The position numbers and the translations under genes are program-made. From Saccharomonospora azurea NA-128 (GTDB taxonomy: Bacteria; Actinomycetota; Actinomycetes; Mycobacteriales; Pseudonocardiaceae), in the NCBI RefSeq assembly GCF_000231055.2, contig NZ_CM001466.1, positions 4,057,129 to 4,096,044 on the forward strand: a stretch of DNA of 38,916 nucleotides, given 5' to 3'. Every line of letters starts with the position of its first letter. Within the stretch, counting starts at the first letter, position 1. Shown piece after piece: positions 25,325-34,483 of this stretch. Below the pieces are notes generated by a model. The model was given only the letters and a program-made list of their open reading frames with translations, was not told the DNA's origin and ran no database searches.

Positions 25325-28300
25325 GTGTCGAACGATTCCTTCGTCCACCTGCACGTCCACACCGAGTACTCGATGCTCGACGGCGCGGCGAAGATGGCCC
25401 CGCTGTTCGCCGAGGCCACTCGGTTGGGAATGCCGGCCGTGGGCATGACGGACCACGGCAACATGTACGGCGCCGACGAGTTCTACCAGCAGGCGACGAA
25501 GGCGGGCATCAAGCCGATCATCGGGATCGAGGCCTACGTCGCGCCGGAGAGCCGGTTCCACAAGAAGCCCGTGTTCTGGGGTCACCAGGGGCAGCGCGGC
25601 GCCGACGAGTTCGGCGAGGGCGGTGACGTCTCCGGCGGCGGTGCCTACACGCACATGACGATGCTGGCGGAGAACGCCACCGGTCTGCGGAACCTGTTCA
25701 AGCTCTCCTCGCTCGCGAGCATGGAGGGCTACTACCGCAAGCCTCGGATGGACCGCGAACTGATCGCGGAGAACGCCGAAGGCATCATCGCCACCACCGG
25801 CTGCCCGTCCGGTGAGGTGCAGACGCGGTTGCGGCTGGGGCAGAAGGACGAGGCGCTGCAGGCGGCGTCCGACTACCGTGACATCTTCGGCCAGGACAAC
25901 TTCTTCCTGGAGTTGATGGACCACGGCCTTCCGATCGAGCGTTCGGTGCGTGAGGGTCTGCTGGAGATCGCGGGCAAACTCAACCTGCGCCCGCTGGCGA
26001 CCAACGACTCCCACTACGTCACCAAGGACCAGGCGGAGTCGCACTCGGCGCTGCTGTGCGTGCAGTCGGGCAAGACGCTGTCCGACCCGACCCGCTTCAA
26101 GTTCGACGGCGACGGCTACTACCTGAAGTCCGCGGCGGAGATGCGCGAGTTCTGGGACAAGGAGGTTCCCGGGGCCACCGACTCGACGCTGCTCATCGCC
26201 GAGCGCGTGGAGTCCTACGCCGACGTCTACGCCCACAAGGACCGGATGCCGGTCTTCGAGGTGCCCGAGGGCCACACGCAGGAGTCGTGGCTGCACCACG
26301 AGGTGATGAAGGGCCTCGAATGGCGGTTCCCCGACGGCATCCCGGACGGGTACGTCGAGCGCGCCGAGATGGAGCTCAACGTCATCGCGCAAAAGGGGTT
26401 CCCGGCGTACTTCCTCGTGGTCGCCGACCTCTGCAACTACGCGCGGAGCGTGGGCATCCGGGTCGGTCCCGGCCGTGGTTCGGCCGCGGGCGCCCTCGTC
26501 GCCTACGCGCTGGGTATCACGAACCTCGACCCGATCCCGCTGGGTCTGCTGTTCGAGCGGTTCCTCAACCCCGAACGCATGTCGATGCCCGACATCGACA
26601 TCGACTTCGACGACCGCAGGCGTGGCGAGATGATCCGCTACGCCACCGAGAAGTACGGCGCCGACAAGGTCGCGCAGGTCATCACGTTCGGCACCATCAA
26701 GACCAAGGCCGCCATCAAGGACGCGGCCCGCGTCCACTTCGGCCAGCCGGGTTACGCGATCGCCGACAAGATCTCGAAGGCGCTCCCGCCGCCGATCATG
26801 GCGAAGGACATCCCGCTGTCGGGCATCGTCGACCCGGAGCACGAGCGGTACGCGGAGGCGGCCGAGGTTCGCACGCTCATCGAGACCGACCCCGAGGTCA
26901 AGACGATCTTCGAGACGGCCCGGGGCCTCGAGGGACTGATCCGCAACGCGGGTGTGCACGCGTGCGCGGTCATCATGTCGAGCGAGCCGCTGCTGGACGC
27001 CATTCCGCTGTGGAAGCGGGACGACGGCGCCATCATCACCGGGTGGGACTACCCGTCGTGTGAAGCCATCGGTCTGTTGAAGATGGACTTCCTCGGCCTG
27101 CGCAACCTCACCGTCATCGGCGACGCCATCGACAACATCAAGGTCAACCGCGGGGTCGACATCGACCTCGACACCCTCGGGGTGGACGACCCGGAGACCT
27201 ACAAGCTCCTCGGTCGCGGCGACACGCTCGGCGTGTTCCAGCTCGACGGTGCCGCCATGCGGGACCTGCTGCGCCGGATGCAGCCCACCGAGTTCGCCGA
27301 CATCGCCGCGGTCAACGCGCTGTACCGGCCGGGGCCGATGGCGATGAACACGCACAACAACTACGCCGACCGCAAGAACGGCCGGCAGAAGGTCTCGCCG
27401 ATCCACCCGGAGCTCGAGGAGCCGCTGGCGGAGATCCTCTCGGAGACGTACGGCCTGATCGTCTACCAAGAGCAGATCATGCAGATTGCGCAGAAGGTCG
27501 CCGGCTACTCGATGGGCCGAGCCGACGTGCTGCGCCGGGCGATGGGCAAGAAGAAGAAGGAGGTCCTCGAAAAGGAGTTCGAGGGCTTCGAGGCCGGGAT
27601 GAAGGAGAACGGGTTCTCCAAGGAGGCCATCCAGGCCCTGTGGGACACGATCCTTCCGTTCGCGGGCTACGCATTCAACAAGTCCCACGCCGCGGGCTAC
27701 GCCCTCGTCGGGTACTGGACCGCCTACCTCAAGGCCAACTACACCGCCGAGTACATGGCGGCGCTGCTCACGTCGGTGGGCGACAACAAGGACAAGTCGG
27801 CGGTCTACCTGTCCGAGTGCCGCAGGCTCGGGGTCCGGGTGCTGCCTCCGGATGTCAACGAGTCCGACCGCCGGTTCGCGGCCGTCGGGAACGACATCCG
27901 CTTCGGCCTCGGGGCGATCCGCAACGTGGGTGCCAACGTGGTCGAGTCGATCATCAAGACCCGGGAGAAGAAGGGGAAGTACACCTCCTTCACCGACTTC
28001 CTCGACAAGTCGGAGCTCGTGGCCTGCAACAAACGCGTCATCGAGTCGCTGATCAAGGCGGGGGCGTTCGACTCGCTCGGCGCCACGCGGCTGTCGATGA
28101 TGCGGGTGCACGAGGACGCCGTCGACGCGGTCGTGCCGCTCAAGCGGCAGGAGGCGATGGGGCAGTTCGACCTGTTCGGCACGGGTGGTGACGACGGCCA
28201 GGCGCCGAGCACGGCGTCGTCTCCGCTCGCGCACCTGAAGTTCGAGGACGAGGAGTACCCGCGCAAGCAGAAGCTCGGTTACGAGCGCGAGATGCTCGGG

Positions 28301-28894
28301 CTCTACGTGTCGGCGCATCCCCTCGACGGTGCCGAGCGGATCCTGCGCAAACACGCCAAGCGCCCCATCGCGGCGATCCTGGCGGAGCCTCCGAAGGAAG
28401 GCGAGATCGAGATCGCCGGGCTCATCACGGCGCTCGAACGCCGGGTGAACAAGAGAGGCGAACCCTGGGCCATCGCCACGGTCGAGGACATGGACGCCGC
28501 CCTGGAGGTGCTGTTCTTCCCGAAGTCCTACGCCCTGTTCGCCGCCGACCTCGTGGAGGACAACGCGGTGGTGGTCAAGGGCCGCGTGAACTGGCGGGAA
28601 GACAAGATGTCCGTCTTCGCGGGCGGGTTGGTGCCGCTGGACCTCAGCGACGTCGCGCTCGGCGACGAGGAACCACCGCTGATGCTGCTGGCCTCGGCCG
28701 AGAAGATCACGCACAGCGTGGTGACCGAACTGAAGCAGACGTTGCAGGCCCACCGCGGCGACACCCCGGTCCGGCTCAAGCTGGTCGGGAACTCGTCGGA
28801 GACGGTGTTCGCGCTCTACGACTACTCGGTGACGGTCAGCTCGATGCTGATGGGAGAGCTCAAGGGCATCCCGGGTATCGCGGCGAGCGCCTGA
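25325..28894 (+). CDS. dnaE: DNA polymerase III alpha subunit
   Basis: The 1189-residue replicative polymerase. GTG at 25325 has GGAGG (25310-25314) ten bases upstream and gives the usual start [20 protein letters not shown]. The PHP domain is at 1-290 with His8, His10 and His12 intact, so the Mn-dependent proofreading exonuclease described for actinobacterial DnaE1 is probably active. The polymerase core follows, with [12 protein letters not shown] near 380-390 and the catalytic PDIDIDF at 422-428. The helix-hairpin-helix region comes next, a clamp-binding motif QFDLF starts at Gln947, and an OB fold ([20 protein letters not shown]) near 1040. It is the essential DnaE1 type and not the error-prone DnaE2, judged by the complete PHP residues and length. 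Confidence 0.97.
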   Translation: MSNDSFVHLHVHTEYSMLDGAAKMAPLFAEATRLGMPAVGMTDHGNMYGADEFYQQATKAGIKPIIGIEAYVAPESRFHKKPVFWGHQGQRGADEFGEGGDVSGGGAYTHMTMLAENATGLRNLFKLSSLASMEGYYRKPRMDRELIAENAEGIIATTGCPSGEVQTRLRLGQKDEALQAASDYRDIFGQDNFFLELMDHGLPIERSVREGLLEIAGKLNLRPLATNDSHYVTKDQAESHSALLCVQSGKTLSDPTRFKFDGDGYYLKSAAEMREFWDKEVPGATDSTLLIAERVESYADVYAHKDRMPVFEVPEGHTQESWLHHEVMKGLEWRFPDGIPDGYVERAEMELNVIAQKGFPAYFLVVADLCNYARSVGIRVGPGRGSAAGALVAYALGITNLDPIPLGLLFERFLNPERMSMPDIDIDFDDRRRGEMIRYATEKYGADKVAQVITFGTIKTKAAIKDAARVHFGQPGYAIADKISKALPPPIMAKDIPLSGIVDPEHERYAEAAEVRTLIETDPEVKTIFETARGLEGLIRNAGVHACAVIMSSEPLLDAIPLWKRDDGAIITGWDYPSCEAIGLLKMDFLGLRNLTVIGDAIDNIKVNRGVDIDLDTLGVDDPETYKLLGRGDTLGVFQLDGAAMRDLLRRMQPTEFADIAAVNALYRPGPMAMNTHNNYADRKNGRQKVSPIHPELEEPLAEILSETYGLIVYQEQIMQIAQKVAGYSMGRADVLRRAMGKKKKEVLEKEFEGFEAGMKENGFSKEAIQALWDTILPFAGYAFNKSHAAGYALVGYWTAYLKANYTAEYMAALLTSVGDNKDKSAVYLSECRRLGVRVLPPDVNESDRRFAAVGNDIRFGLGAIRNVGANVVESIIKTREKKGKYTSFTDFLDKSELVACNKRVIESLIKAGAFDSLGATRLSMMRVHEDAVDAVVPLKRQEAMGQFDLFGTGGDDGQAPSTASSPLAHLKFEDEEYPRKQKLGYEREMLGLYVSAHPLDGAERILRKHAKRPIAAILAEPPKEGEIEIAGLITALERRVNKRGEPWAIATVEDMDAALEVLFFPKSYALFAADLVEDNAVVVKGRVNWREDKMSVFAGGLVPLDLSDVALGDEEPPLMLLASAEKITHSVVTELKQTLQAHRGDTPVRLKLVGNSSETVFALYDYSVTVSSMLMGELKGIPGIAASA

Positions 28895-28919
28895 TGCGAG
28901 CACTTCCTACGGTGAGAGG

Positions 28920-30389
28920 GTGACCTCGCGGACCGGCGAACCCGACCCGCGACGCTGGCGCGCACTCGCCGTCACGTTGACCGCCGGGTTCATGTCGCTG
29001 CTCGACGTCAGCATCGTGAACGTCGCACTGCCCTCCATCCAGGAGGGACTCGGTGCCACGGACGCGGGCGTGCAGTGGATCGTCTCCGGGTACGCGCTGA
29101 CGTTCGGTCTCGTGCTCGTCTCGGGGGGGCGGCTCGGTGACGCCGTCGGCAGGCGGCGCATGTTCCTGATCGCGCTGTCCGCTTTCGTGCTGACGAGCGC
29201 ACTCGCCGGGGCGGCGGTCAACGAGACGATGCTGGTGGTGGCGCGGCTGCTGCAGGGGATGGCCGCGGGCATGCTGACGCCGCAGAACAGCGGGCTCATC
29301 CAGGAGCTGTTCAGCGGTGCTGAGCGTGGACGCGCGTTCGGCGCGTTCGGGACGACGGTGTCGCTGTCGACGGCGGTGGGTCCGGTGCTGGGCGGCGTGA
29401 TCATCGGTCTGTTCGGCGCGGAGCACGGTTGGCGCTGGGTGTTCTTCGTCAACATTCCGATCGGTGTGCTGGCGTTCGTGCTGGCGCTTCGCCTGCTGCC
29501 CAAGGCGCCGAGACGGACTGCGTCCCTGCGTTCGCAGCTGGACTTTGTGGGAGTCGTGCTGCTGGGCCTGGCCGTGCTCGGGGTCCTGTACCCACTCGTG
29601 CGGTCGGAACAGGACGGCTGGGGCGCGCTGTGGTGGATGCCGCTGGTGGCGGCCGTGTGCGCGGTCGCGTTCGTGTGGTGGGAACGTCGGGTCGTTCGGC
29701 GGGGCGGTGCACCGCTGCTGGACGTGCGGCTGTTCACCGAGACGCCCGGCTATGCCACGGGTGCCGCGATCGGTGCGGTGTACTTCGCCGGGTTCGCGGG
29801 GATCTGGCTGGTCTTCGCGCTCTACTTCCAGCAGGGGCTCGGCTACACGCCGCTGGAGTCCGGCCTGGTGGTGACGCCGTTCGCCATCGGTGCCGCGGTG
29901 TCGGCGACGCTGGCGGGACGGCTGGTCGGGCGGCTCGGCCGGAAGTTGACCCTCATCGGGTTGTGCCTGGTGGTGGTGGGACTCGGGGCCGTCGGCGTGA
30001 TCGGCCCGCTGGTCGCTGGGTCGGTGACCGGTTTCGCCGTGGCCCTGCCGCTGCTGGTCGCCGGATTCGGCGGCGGCATGGTGATCTCGCCGAACACCAC
30101 GCTGACCCTGGAGGCCGTGCCGACGCGGATGGCCGGAGTCGCCGGGGGAGCGCTGCAGACGGGGCAGCGCATCGGCACCGCGATCGGTGTGGCGGTGCTG
30201 GCCTCGGTCTTCCACGTCGGTATCGACTCGGAGGGCGGCTACGAGGCCGGGCTGCGGTGGGCGATGCTGAGCGCGGTGGCGTTGGTCATGCTGGCGCTCG
30301 TGCTCGCGGTGTTCGACATCCGCCGCCGACCCGCTGGTGAGCCACGCCGACGGCGACGAACCGCGAGAGCCGCTGCTCCGTTGGAGTGA
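28920..30389 (+). CDS. MFS transporter, DHA2 (EmrB/QacA) family
   Basis: A 489-residue membrane protein with about 14 hydrophobic segments, as in the drug:H+ antiporter-2 family. The N-terminus has LTAGFMSLLDVSIVNVALPS (motif D1 of the family), then WIVSGYALTFGLVLVSGGRL with GDAVGRRR (motif A). AFGTTVSLSTAVGPVLGGVI is motif C, the antiporter motif. The basic tail (RRRRRTARAAAPLE) is cytoplasmic. It probably exports a drug or metabolite by proton exchange; the substrate is unknown and no regulator gene is adjacent. The GTG at 28920 lies 25 bases after the dnaE stop, with GAGAGG directly before it. Confidence 0.92.
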   Translation: MTSRTGEPDPRRWRALAVTLTAGFMSLLDVSIVNVALPSIQEGLGATDAGVQWIVSGYALTFGLVLVSGGRLGDAVGRRRMFLIALSAFVLTSALAGAAVNETMLVVARLLQGMAAGMLTPQNSGLIQELFSGAERGRAFGAFGTTVSLSTAVGPVLGGVIIGLFGAEHGWRWVFFVNIPIGVLAFVLALRLLPKAPRRTASLRSQLDFVGVVLLGLAVLGVLYPLVRSEQDGWGALWWMPLVAAVCAVAFVWWERRVVRRGGAPLLDVRLFTETPGYATGAAIGAVYFAGFAGIWLVFALYFQQGLGYTPLESGLVVTPFAIGAAVSATLAGRLVGRLGRKLTLIGLCLVVVGLGAVGVIGPLVAGSVTGFAVALPLLVAGFGGGMVISPNTTLTLEAVPTRMAGVAGGALQTGQRIGTAIGVAVLASVFHVGIDSEGGYEAGLRWAMLSAVALVMLALVLAVFDIRRRPAGEPRRRRRTARAAAPLE

Positions 30390-30581
30390 TGCTCGGGTTC
30401 CGCCGTTCATCTCAACTGGCGTAGCCCGAATGGTTGGGTGACCCTTGTGTCAACCTCCGGCGAGGGCCCCACCGTTTCCGGGTTGGGGAGGGACGCTCGG
30501 CTCGTGTCGTGGTAACTCGCAGTGAGCGGCACTCGGCGACCGCGGGGGATCGACCGGGACTGCCATCGGAGGTTGTTGTTT

Positions 30582-30618
30582 CGGGTGGGTCCCGATTGGA
30601 AGGGGCGGGACCCACCCG
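30582..30618. terminator. Hairpin between MFS and DedA genes
   Basis: A perfect 13-bp inverted repeat (30582-30594 and 30606-30618) with an 11-base loop. It is nearer to the DedA stop (43 bases) than to the MFS stop (about 190 bases). No gene was seen in the 272-bp gap 30390-30661. Confidence 0.7.
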
Positions 30619-30661
30619 GACGTCTCTCGGTCAGCGCCGATCGTGGTGACCGGTGCGCGGC

Positions 30662-31315
30662 TCAGCTCTGGTCGTCAGCGGGTTTCTGTGCCGTGGCGGC
30701 GAGGGCGGCCGCGGCCTTCTTCTTCTTGAACCGGATGAGGAAGAACACGCCCACGACGGCGAGGACACCGACCACGATCGCGCCGCCGGTGCTGAGCATG
30801 CCCTCCACGCGCCGGGCCGCTTCGCCGAGTGCCGCGCCGAGGCTGACGTGCAACGTCGCCCAGCAGAAGGCGCCGCTCACGACGGCGGGCAGGAACTTGC
30901 GGAAGGGAAGCCCCGAGGTACCCGCGGCCGCCGGTGTGAGGGTGCGGACGACGGGCAGGAAGCGCGCGAAGAACACGGCCCACGCGCCGCGGCGCTGCAG
31001 GATGCCGGTGGCCTTGTCCCAGGCGTCGGTGCCGTACCGCTGGATCAGCTTCGTCTCCCGAAGCCGTGGGCCGAAGCGCCGCCCGATGGCGTAGCCGATC
31101 GAGTCACCGATCCCGGCACACACCGTGACGACGAGGATGAGCACGACGAACCGGGGCACGGTGGTGGCGGTCGTCGCGGCGATGAGCAGACCGGACTCAC
31201 CCGGCGCGATGAACCCCAGGCCCACGGTGCACTCAAGCAGGACCAACAGGCCTGTCGCTCCGACGAGTGCCGGCTGCGGCAGGCTCTGCAGCCAGTTGAG
31301 TACCTCAGTTACCAC
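30662..31315 (-). CDS. DedA family membrane protein
   Basis: A 217-residue membrane protein of the DedA/VTT family. It has GLGFIAPGESGLLIA (the re-entrant loop with conserved acidic residue), GDSIGYAIGRRFGPRL, and FFARFLPVVRTLTPAAAG, the second re-entrant loop with two conserved Arg. Two hydrophobic segments follow, then a lysine-rich tail (RFKKKKAAAA). DedA proteins move lipids such as undecaprenyl phosphate or PE across the membrane, or affect proton balance; which applies here is unknown. GTG at 31315 has AGGGGGA six bases upstream and gives VVTEVLNWLQSLP. It lies 146 bases downstream of lipA on the same strand. Confidence 0.9.
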   Translation of the reverse strand: MVTEVLNWLQSLPQPALVGATGLLVLLECTVGLGFIAPGESGLLIAATTATTVPRFVVLILVVTVCAGIGDSIGYAIGRRFGPRLRETKLIQRYGTDAWDKATGILQRRGAWAVFFARFLPVVRTLTPAAAGTSGLPFRKFLPAVVSGAFCWATLHVSLGAALGEAARRVEGMLSTGGAIVVGVLAVVGVFFLIRFKKKKAAAALAATAQKPADDQS

Positions 31316-31461
31316 CGATGTCCCCCTGCATGTCGCTGACCGTCGCCGCCGCTCGGGTACGTGAGCGGGCGGTGCCATGGATTACGACGACAGTAGCGGC
31401 CGTTCGGTTCGCCCATTACCGGGGATTTCCCTGATTTCGTGCCGGGGGACACCCGTGTCGG

Positions 31462-32469
31462 TCAGCTCATGCGGGCGAGGACGCTGCTGGCCTCCTGGGC
31501 GGCGGGCGCGGCGGCCGCGAGGTGCTGCAGGTTCTCGGGGAGTGGTTCGCCCCGGTGAGCCTTCGTCTGGGCGAACAGCTTGCCCGCGCGGTACGACGAG
31601 CGCACCAGCGGACCCGCCATGACGCCGGCGAACCCGAGCGCCTCGGCGGCCTTCGTGTGCTCCACGAACTCCTCGGGCTTCACCCAGCGGTCGATGGGGT
31701 GGTGCCGCACCGAGGGGCGCAGGTACTGGGTGATGGTGAGGATCTCGCAGCCCGCCTCCACGAGGTCGCGCATCGCGGGCTCGACCTCCTCGGGGGTCTC
31801 GCCCATGCCGAGGATCAGGTTCGACTTCGTGACCAGCCCGGCCTCGCGGGCGCGCCGGATCACCTCGAGCGACCGCTCGTAGCGGAAGCCCGGCCTGATC
31901 CGGCGGAAGATCCGCGGGACGGTCTCGACGTTGTGCGCCAGAACCTCGGGCTCGGACGAGAAGACCTCGGCGAGCTGGTCGTCCTCGGCGTTGAAGTCGG
32001 GGATGAGCAGCTCGACGCCCGTTCCCGGGTTCATCGCGTGGATCTGCCGCACCGTCTCGGCGTACAGCCAGGCCCCGCCGTCGGGCAGGTCGTCGCGGGC
32101 GACACCCGTCACCGTCGAGTAGCGAAGGCCCATCGCCTTGACGCTCTCGGCCACCCGCCGCGGTTCGTCGCGGTCCAGTTCGGCGGGCTTACCGGTGTCG
32201 ATCTGGCAGAAGTCGCAGCGTCGGGTGCACTGGTCACCGCCGATGAGGAAGGTGGCTTCGCGGTCCTCCCAGCATTCGTAGATGTTGGGACACCCGGCCT
32301 CCTCGCAGACGGTGTGCAAACCCTCGCTGCGCACCAGTCCCTTGAGTTCGGTGAACTCGGGGCCCATACGCGCGCGGGTCTTGATCCACGACGGCTTCTT
32401 CTCGATCGGTGTCTGGCTGTTGCGGACCTCAAGCCGCAGCAGCTTCCGACCCTCCGGCACCACAGTCAC
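31462..32469 (-). CDS. lipA: Lipoyl synthase
   Basis: A 335-residue radical SAM enzyme that inserts two sulfurs into octanoyl groups on E2 and GcvH proteins. Both cluster motifs are complete: [12 protein letters not shown] for the auxiliary 4Fe-4S cluster that donates sulfur, and CTRRCDFC (C-x3-C-x2-C) for the SAM cluster. [10 protein letters not shown] near the C-terminus supplies the conserved Ser ligand. The start GTG 32469 ([14 protein letters not shown]) is chosen because relatives begin there; the frame stays open 27 bases upstream without a better start. It works after LipB (35441-36190). In M. tuberculosis lipB and lipA are adjacent (Rv2217-Rv2218); here about 3 kb of other genes lie between. 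Confidence 0.97.
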   Translation of the reverse strand: MTVVPEGRKLLRLEVRNSQTPIEKKPSWIKTRARMGPEFTELKGLVRSEGLHTVCEEAGCPNIYECWEDREATFLIGGDQCTRRCDFCQIDTGKPAELDRDEPRRVAESVKAMGLRYSTVTGVARDDLPDGGAWLYAETVRQIHAMNPGTGVELLIPDFNAEDDQLAEVFSSEPEVLAHNVETVPRIFRRIRPGFRYERSLEVIRRAREAGLVTKSNLILGMGETPEEVEPAMRDLVEAGCEILTITQYLRPSVRHHPIDRWVKPEEFVEHTKAAEALGFAGVMAGPLVRSSYRAGKLFAQTKAHRGEPLPENLQHLAAAAPAAQEASSVLARMS

Positions 32470-32506
32470 GCGGACCAGCCTACGCCCGTGGGGCAAGGAA
32501 ACTCGA

Positions 32507-33087
32507 CTACGCGGGATCGGGGGTGATCCCCGTCAAGTCGGCGGTCAGCTCCCACAACCGGGCGCTGGACCGTGTGTCCAGCGCCCGGTTGTGGCCACCG
32601 CACCCGGCCGGGGTGGCCGCTGGCGTAGAGCTGCGGCAGGACTCCGGTGCGCACCGCCTGGCCGAACAGGTCGGCGACGCGCGCGCCCGGGACCGCGAGC
32701 AGGCGGACGGGCCGCGGGTAGGCCCGGGCCATCGTGGAGACGAGCCCGGTCGTCGAGTAGCCGGGGTGGGCGGCGACGCTGCTCACCGACGTGCCCGCGA
32801 GCCTGCGATGCAGCTCCCGTGCGAAGAGCAGGTTCGCCAGCTTCGACTGTGCGTACGCCGACGCCGGGTTGTAGCGACGGCGGGCGAAGTTCGGATCGTC
32901 GAGTGTGATCCTGCCGACATGCCCGAGCAGGCTCGCGACCGTGACGACCCGCGCGGCAGGCGAGCAGCACCGTGGCGCCATGGTGGACGAGGACCTCGGT
33001 GGTGCGTTGCCCGAGCCCCGAGTTGGCGCCGGTGACGAGCACGGTGCGGCCCGTCTGGTCGCCGATGTCGGCCTCGGTCCAGCGGCG
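32507..33087 (-). pseudogene. Decayed short-chain dehydrogenase (retinol dehydrogenase-like SDR)
   Basis: Three pieces of one SDR lie in three frames. The first (from about 33087) reads RRWTEADIGDQTGRTVLVTG then ANSGLGQRTTEVL and ATVLLACR, with the cofactor motif TGxxxGLG; no start codon is visible before it. Near 32945-32962 the match jumps frame to SPAARVVTVASLLGHVGRI, then ASAYAQSKLANLLFARELHR with catalytic Tyr-x3-Lys, to TGVLPQLYAS. About 90 residues including the NNAG motif are missing at the jump. A second break near 32595-32640 precedes the third piece, [19 protein letters not shown] and the stop at 32507. Intact relatives have about 300 residues. The gene cannot make a working enzyme. 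Confidence 0.75.
32552..32594. repeat. Perfect 18-bp inverted repeat inside the SDR pseudogene
   Basis: Arms 32552-32569 and 32577-32594 are perfect complements with a seven-base loop. The arm nearer the stop encodes part of the SDR C-terminus (SARLW), so the other arm is an inverted copy placed next to the second deletion break. Confidence 0.8.
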
Positions 33088-33122
33088 GGAGCGTGTGGGT
33101 GTGCGCAGGGTGGCTCGGGGCG

Positions 33123-33686
33123 TCAGCCCGTCGGTGCGAGGCGGCGAAGCCACTGCGCCACCGGCTCCGCGGCAGGGCAGGAGCCCGGATCGGAAGCCTC
33201 GGCGAGTGCGCGCTCGTGGAAGAGGGCCACGAGCGTGGCACCGACCCCGACCACCTCGTCGTCCGGCTCGTGCGGCTCCGCGAGCCCGGACACCAGAGCG
33301 AGCATGCGCAGCTCCGCGTCGTGCGCGCGGCGCAGGGAGGGGAAGCGCTCGACGTTGGCGCTCACCACGGCGTGCAACGCCGGATGCCGTCGCACGGCGG
33401 CACGCCAGGCCCGCGACACGGCGTCGACGTGGTCCTCGCACTCGGTGCTGTCGTCGCCGGGTACCGTGTCGGCGTCCTCGGGGCCCGCGACCTCCGCGCG
33501 CAGGTGTCCGGTGAGGATCTGCCACCAGCGGTGCTGCAGGGCCAGCAGCAGGCCTTCCTCGGTGCCGAAGTCCTCCCGCGCGCCGGCGATCCGGTCGAAC
33601 GGAATGCGATTCCCCTCGGTGTGGCGGGCCGCCGTCAGCGCCCGCTCCATGGTGGCGCGGCGACGGTGGAAGTCGCTCCAACCCAT
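33123..33686 (-). CDS. Conserved actinobacterial protein of unknown function
   Basis: A 187-residue soluble, mostly helical protein. The start ATG 33686 (MGWSDFHRRR) has AAGGGGA eight bases upstream; longer frames would start inside the palindromic operator array. Notable segments are FGTEEGLLLALQHRWWQILTG, DAVSRAWRAAVRRHPALHAV and GLAEPHEPDDEVVGVGATLV. I recall similar proteins in other actinobacteria but no function, and I see no helix-turn-helix, metal site or membrane segment. It is divergent from the TetR gene, with three palindromic sites in between, so it is a likely target of that regulator. The stop lies about 40 bases before the SDR remnant on the same strand; the two may once have formed an operon. 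Confidence 0.7.
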   Translation of the reverse strand: MGWSDFHRRRATMERALTAARHTEGNRIPFDRIAGAREDFGTEEGLLLALQHRWWQILTGHLRAEVAGPEDADTVPGDDSTECEDHVDAVSRAWRAAVRRHPALHAVVSANVERFPSLRRAHDAELRMLALVSGLAEPHEPDDEVVGVGATLVALFHERALAEASDPGSCPAAEPVAQWLRRLAPTG

Positions 33687-33725
33687 CGGCTCGATCCCCT
33701 TCCGGCGTTCGTCCCGGACATCCCC

Positions 33726-33786
33726 CATACCGGTGGTCTGGCGCATACCGCCGGTATGTTCCGGTGATCACCATACCACCGGTATG
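33726..33786. promoter_or_regulatory. Three palindromic operator sites between the TetR gene and its divergent neighbour
   Basis: CATACC-GCC-GGTATG (33744-33758) and CATACC-ACC-GGTATG (33772-33786) are perfect 6-3-6 palindromes. CATACC-GGT-GGTCTG (33726-33740) is a third with one mismatch. Their starts are 18 and 28 bp apart. They lie 40-100 bases before the start of the unknown gene and 43-103 bases before the TetR start, as expected for an autoregulated divergent promoter. Confidence 0.85.
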
Positions 33787-33828
33787 TGACCGGCCGAGCG
33801 CGAAACCGGGCCGCGTAAGGTCGTGATC

Positions 33829-34464
33829 GTGGCGACAACGAGGGCATCCAGGCCGGGACCGGCCAGGTCACGGAGGGACGACTACGCCGAGTCCACACGG
33901 AAGGCGCTCGTCGACAGCGCGGTGGCACTGTTCACCGAACGCGGCTACGCCGGGACGTCGCTCGACGAGATCGCCCGGCGGGCCCGCGTGACGAAGGGCG
34001 CGCTCTACCACCACTTCGAGGGCAAGCAGGCGATCTTCGAGGCGGCCTTCGACGCGGTGGAGACGGACGTCAAGGGACGGCTGGAGACGATCCTGCGGGG
34101 CGACCAGCCGCCGTGGGACCGCGCCCTCGACGGCCTCCGGGAGTTCATCTCCAGCTGCCTCGACCCCGCCTACCAGCGGATCGCCCTGCACGAGGCACCG
34201 GTCGTGATGGGCTGGGCGCGGTGGCGCGAGGCCGAGGACCGCTACAGCTTCGGTCTGATCAAGGCCGCCCTCGGTGACCTCATCGACGCGGGCGACGTGG
34301 TGAGCGTGCCCGTGGACATCACCTCGCGGCTGCTGTTCGGAGCCCTCTCCAGCGCGGCCACCGAGATCGCGGGCTCTTCCGAGCCCAAGCGCGTGGGGGC
34401 CGAGGTGGAGCAGGTCGTCATCGCCCTACTCGAGCAGGTGAGGGCCGCGTCCCGTCGGGGCTGA
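33829..34464 (+). CDS. TetR family transcriptional regulator
   Basis: A 211-residue repressor-type protein. The helix-turn-helix occupies residues about 43-64 in the family context: ALVDSAVALFTERGYAGTSL, DEIARRARVTKGALYHHFEG. The C-terminal ligand domain (about 75-205) has CLDPAYQRIALHEAPVVMGW and RLLFGALSSAATEIA, features of the TetR_C group with this context. The start is GTG 33829, because AAGG lies eight bases before it; GTG 33823 is only two bases from that site. It probably binds the CATACC-N3-GGTATG sites upstream and represses itself and the divergent gene. The LLM oxidoreductase gene follows 19 bases downstream and may be in the same transcript. The ligand is unknown. Confidence 0.92.
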   Translation: MATTRASRPGPARSRRDDYAESTRKALVDSAVALFTERGYAGTSLDEIARRARVTKGALYHHFEGKQAIFEAAFDAVETDVKGRLETILRGDQPPWDRALDGLREFISSCLDPAYQRIALHEAPVVMGWARWREAEDRYSFGLIKAALGDLIDAGDVVSVPVDITSRLLFGALSSAATEIAGSSEPKRVGAEVEQVVIALLEQVRAASRRG

Positions 34465-34483
34465 CCTCGTTACGCTCGACCAC

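Noticed and set aside
24968-28903. A 1311-residue open frame on the strand opposite dnaE
   Set aside because: It mirrors dnaE in the frame where high-GC codon use suppresses stops, its composition is Arg/Val/His-rich and it has no family signature. dnaE itself is unmistakable.
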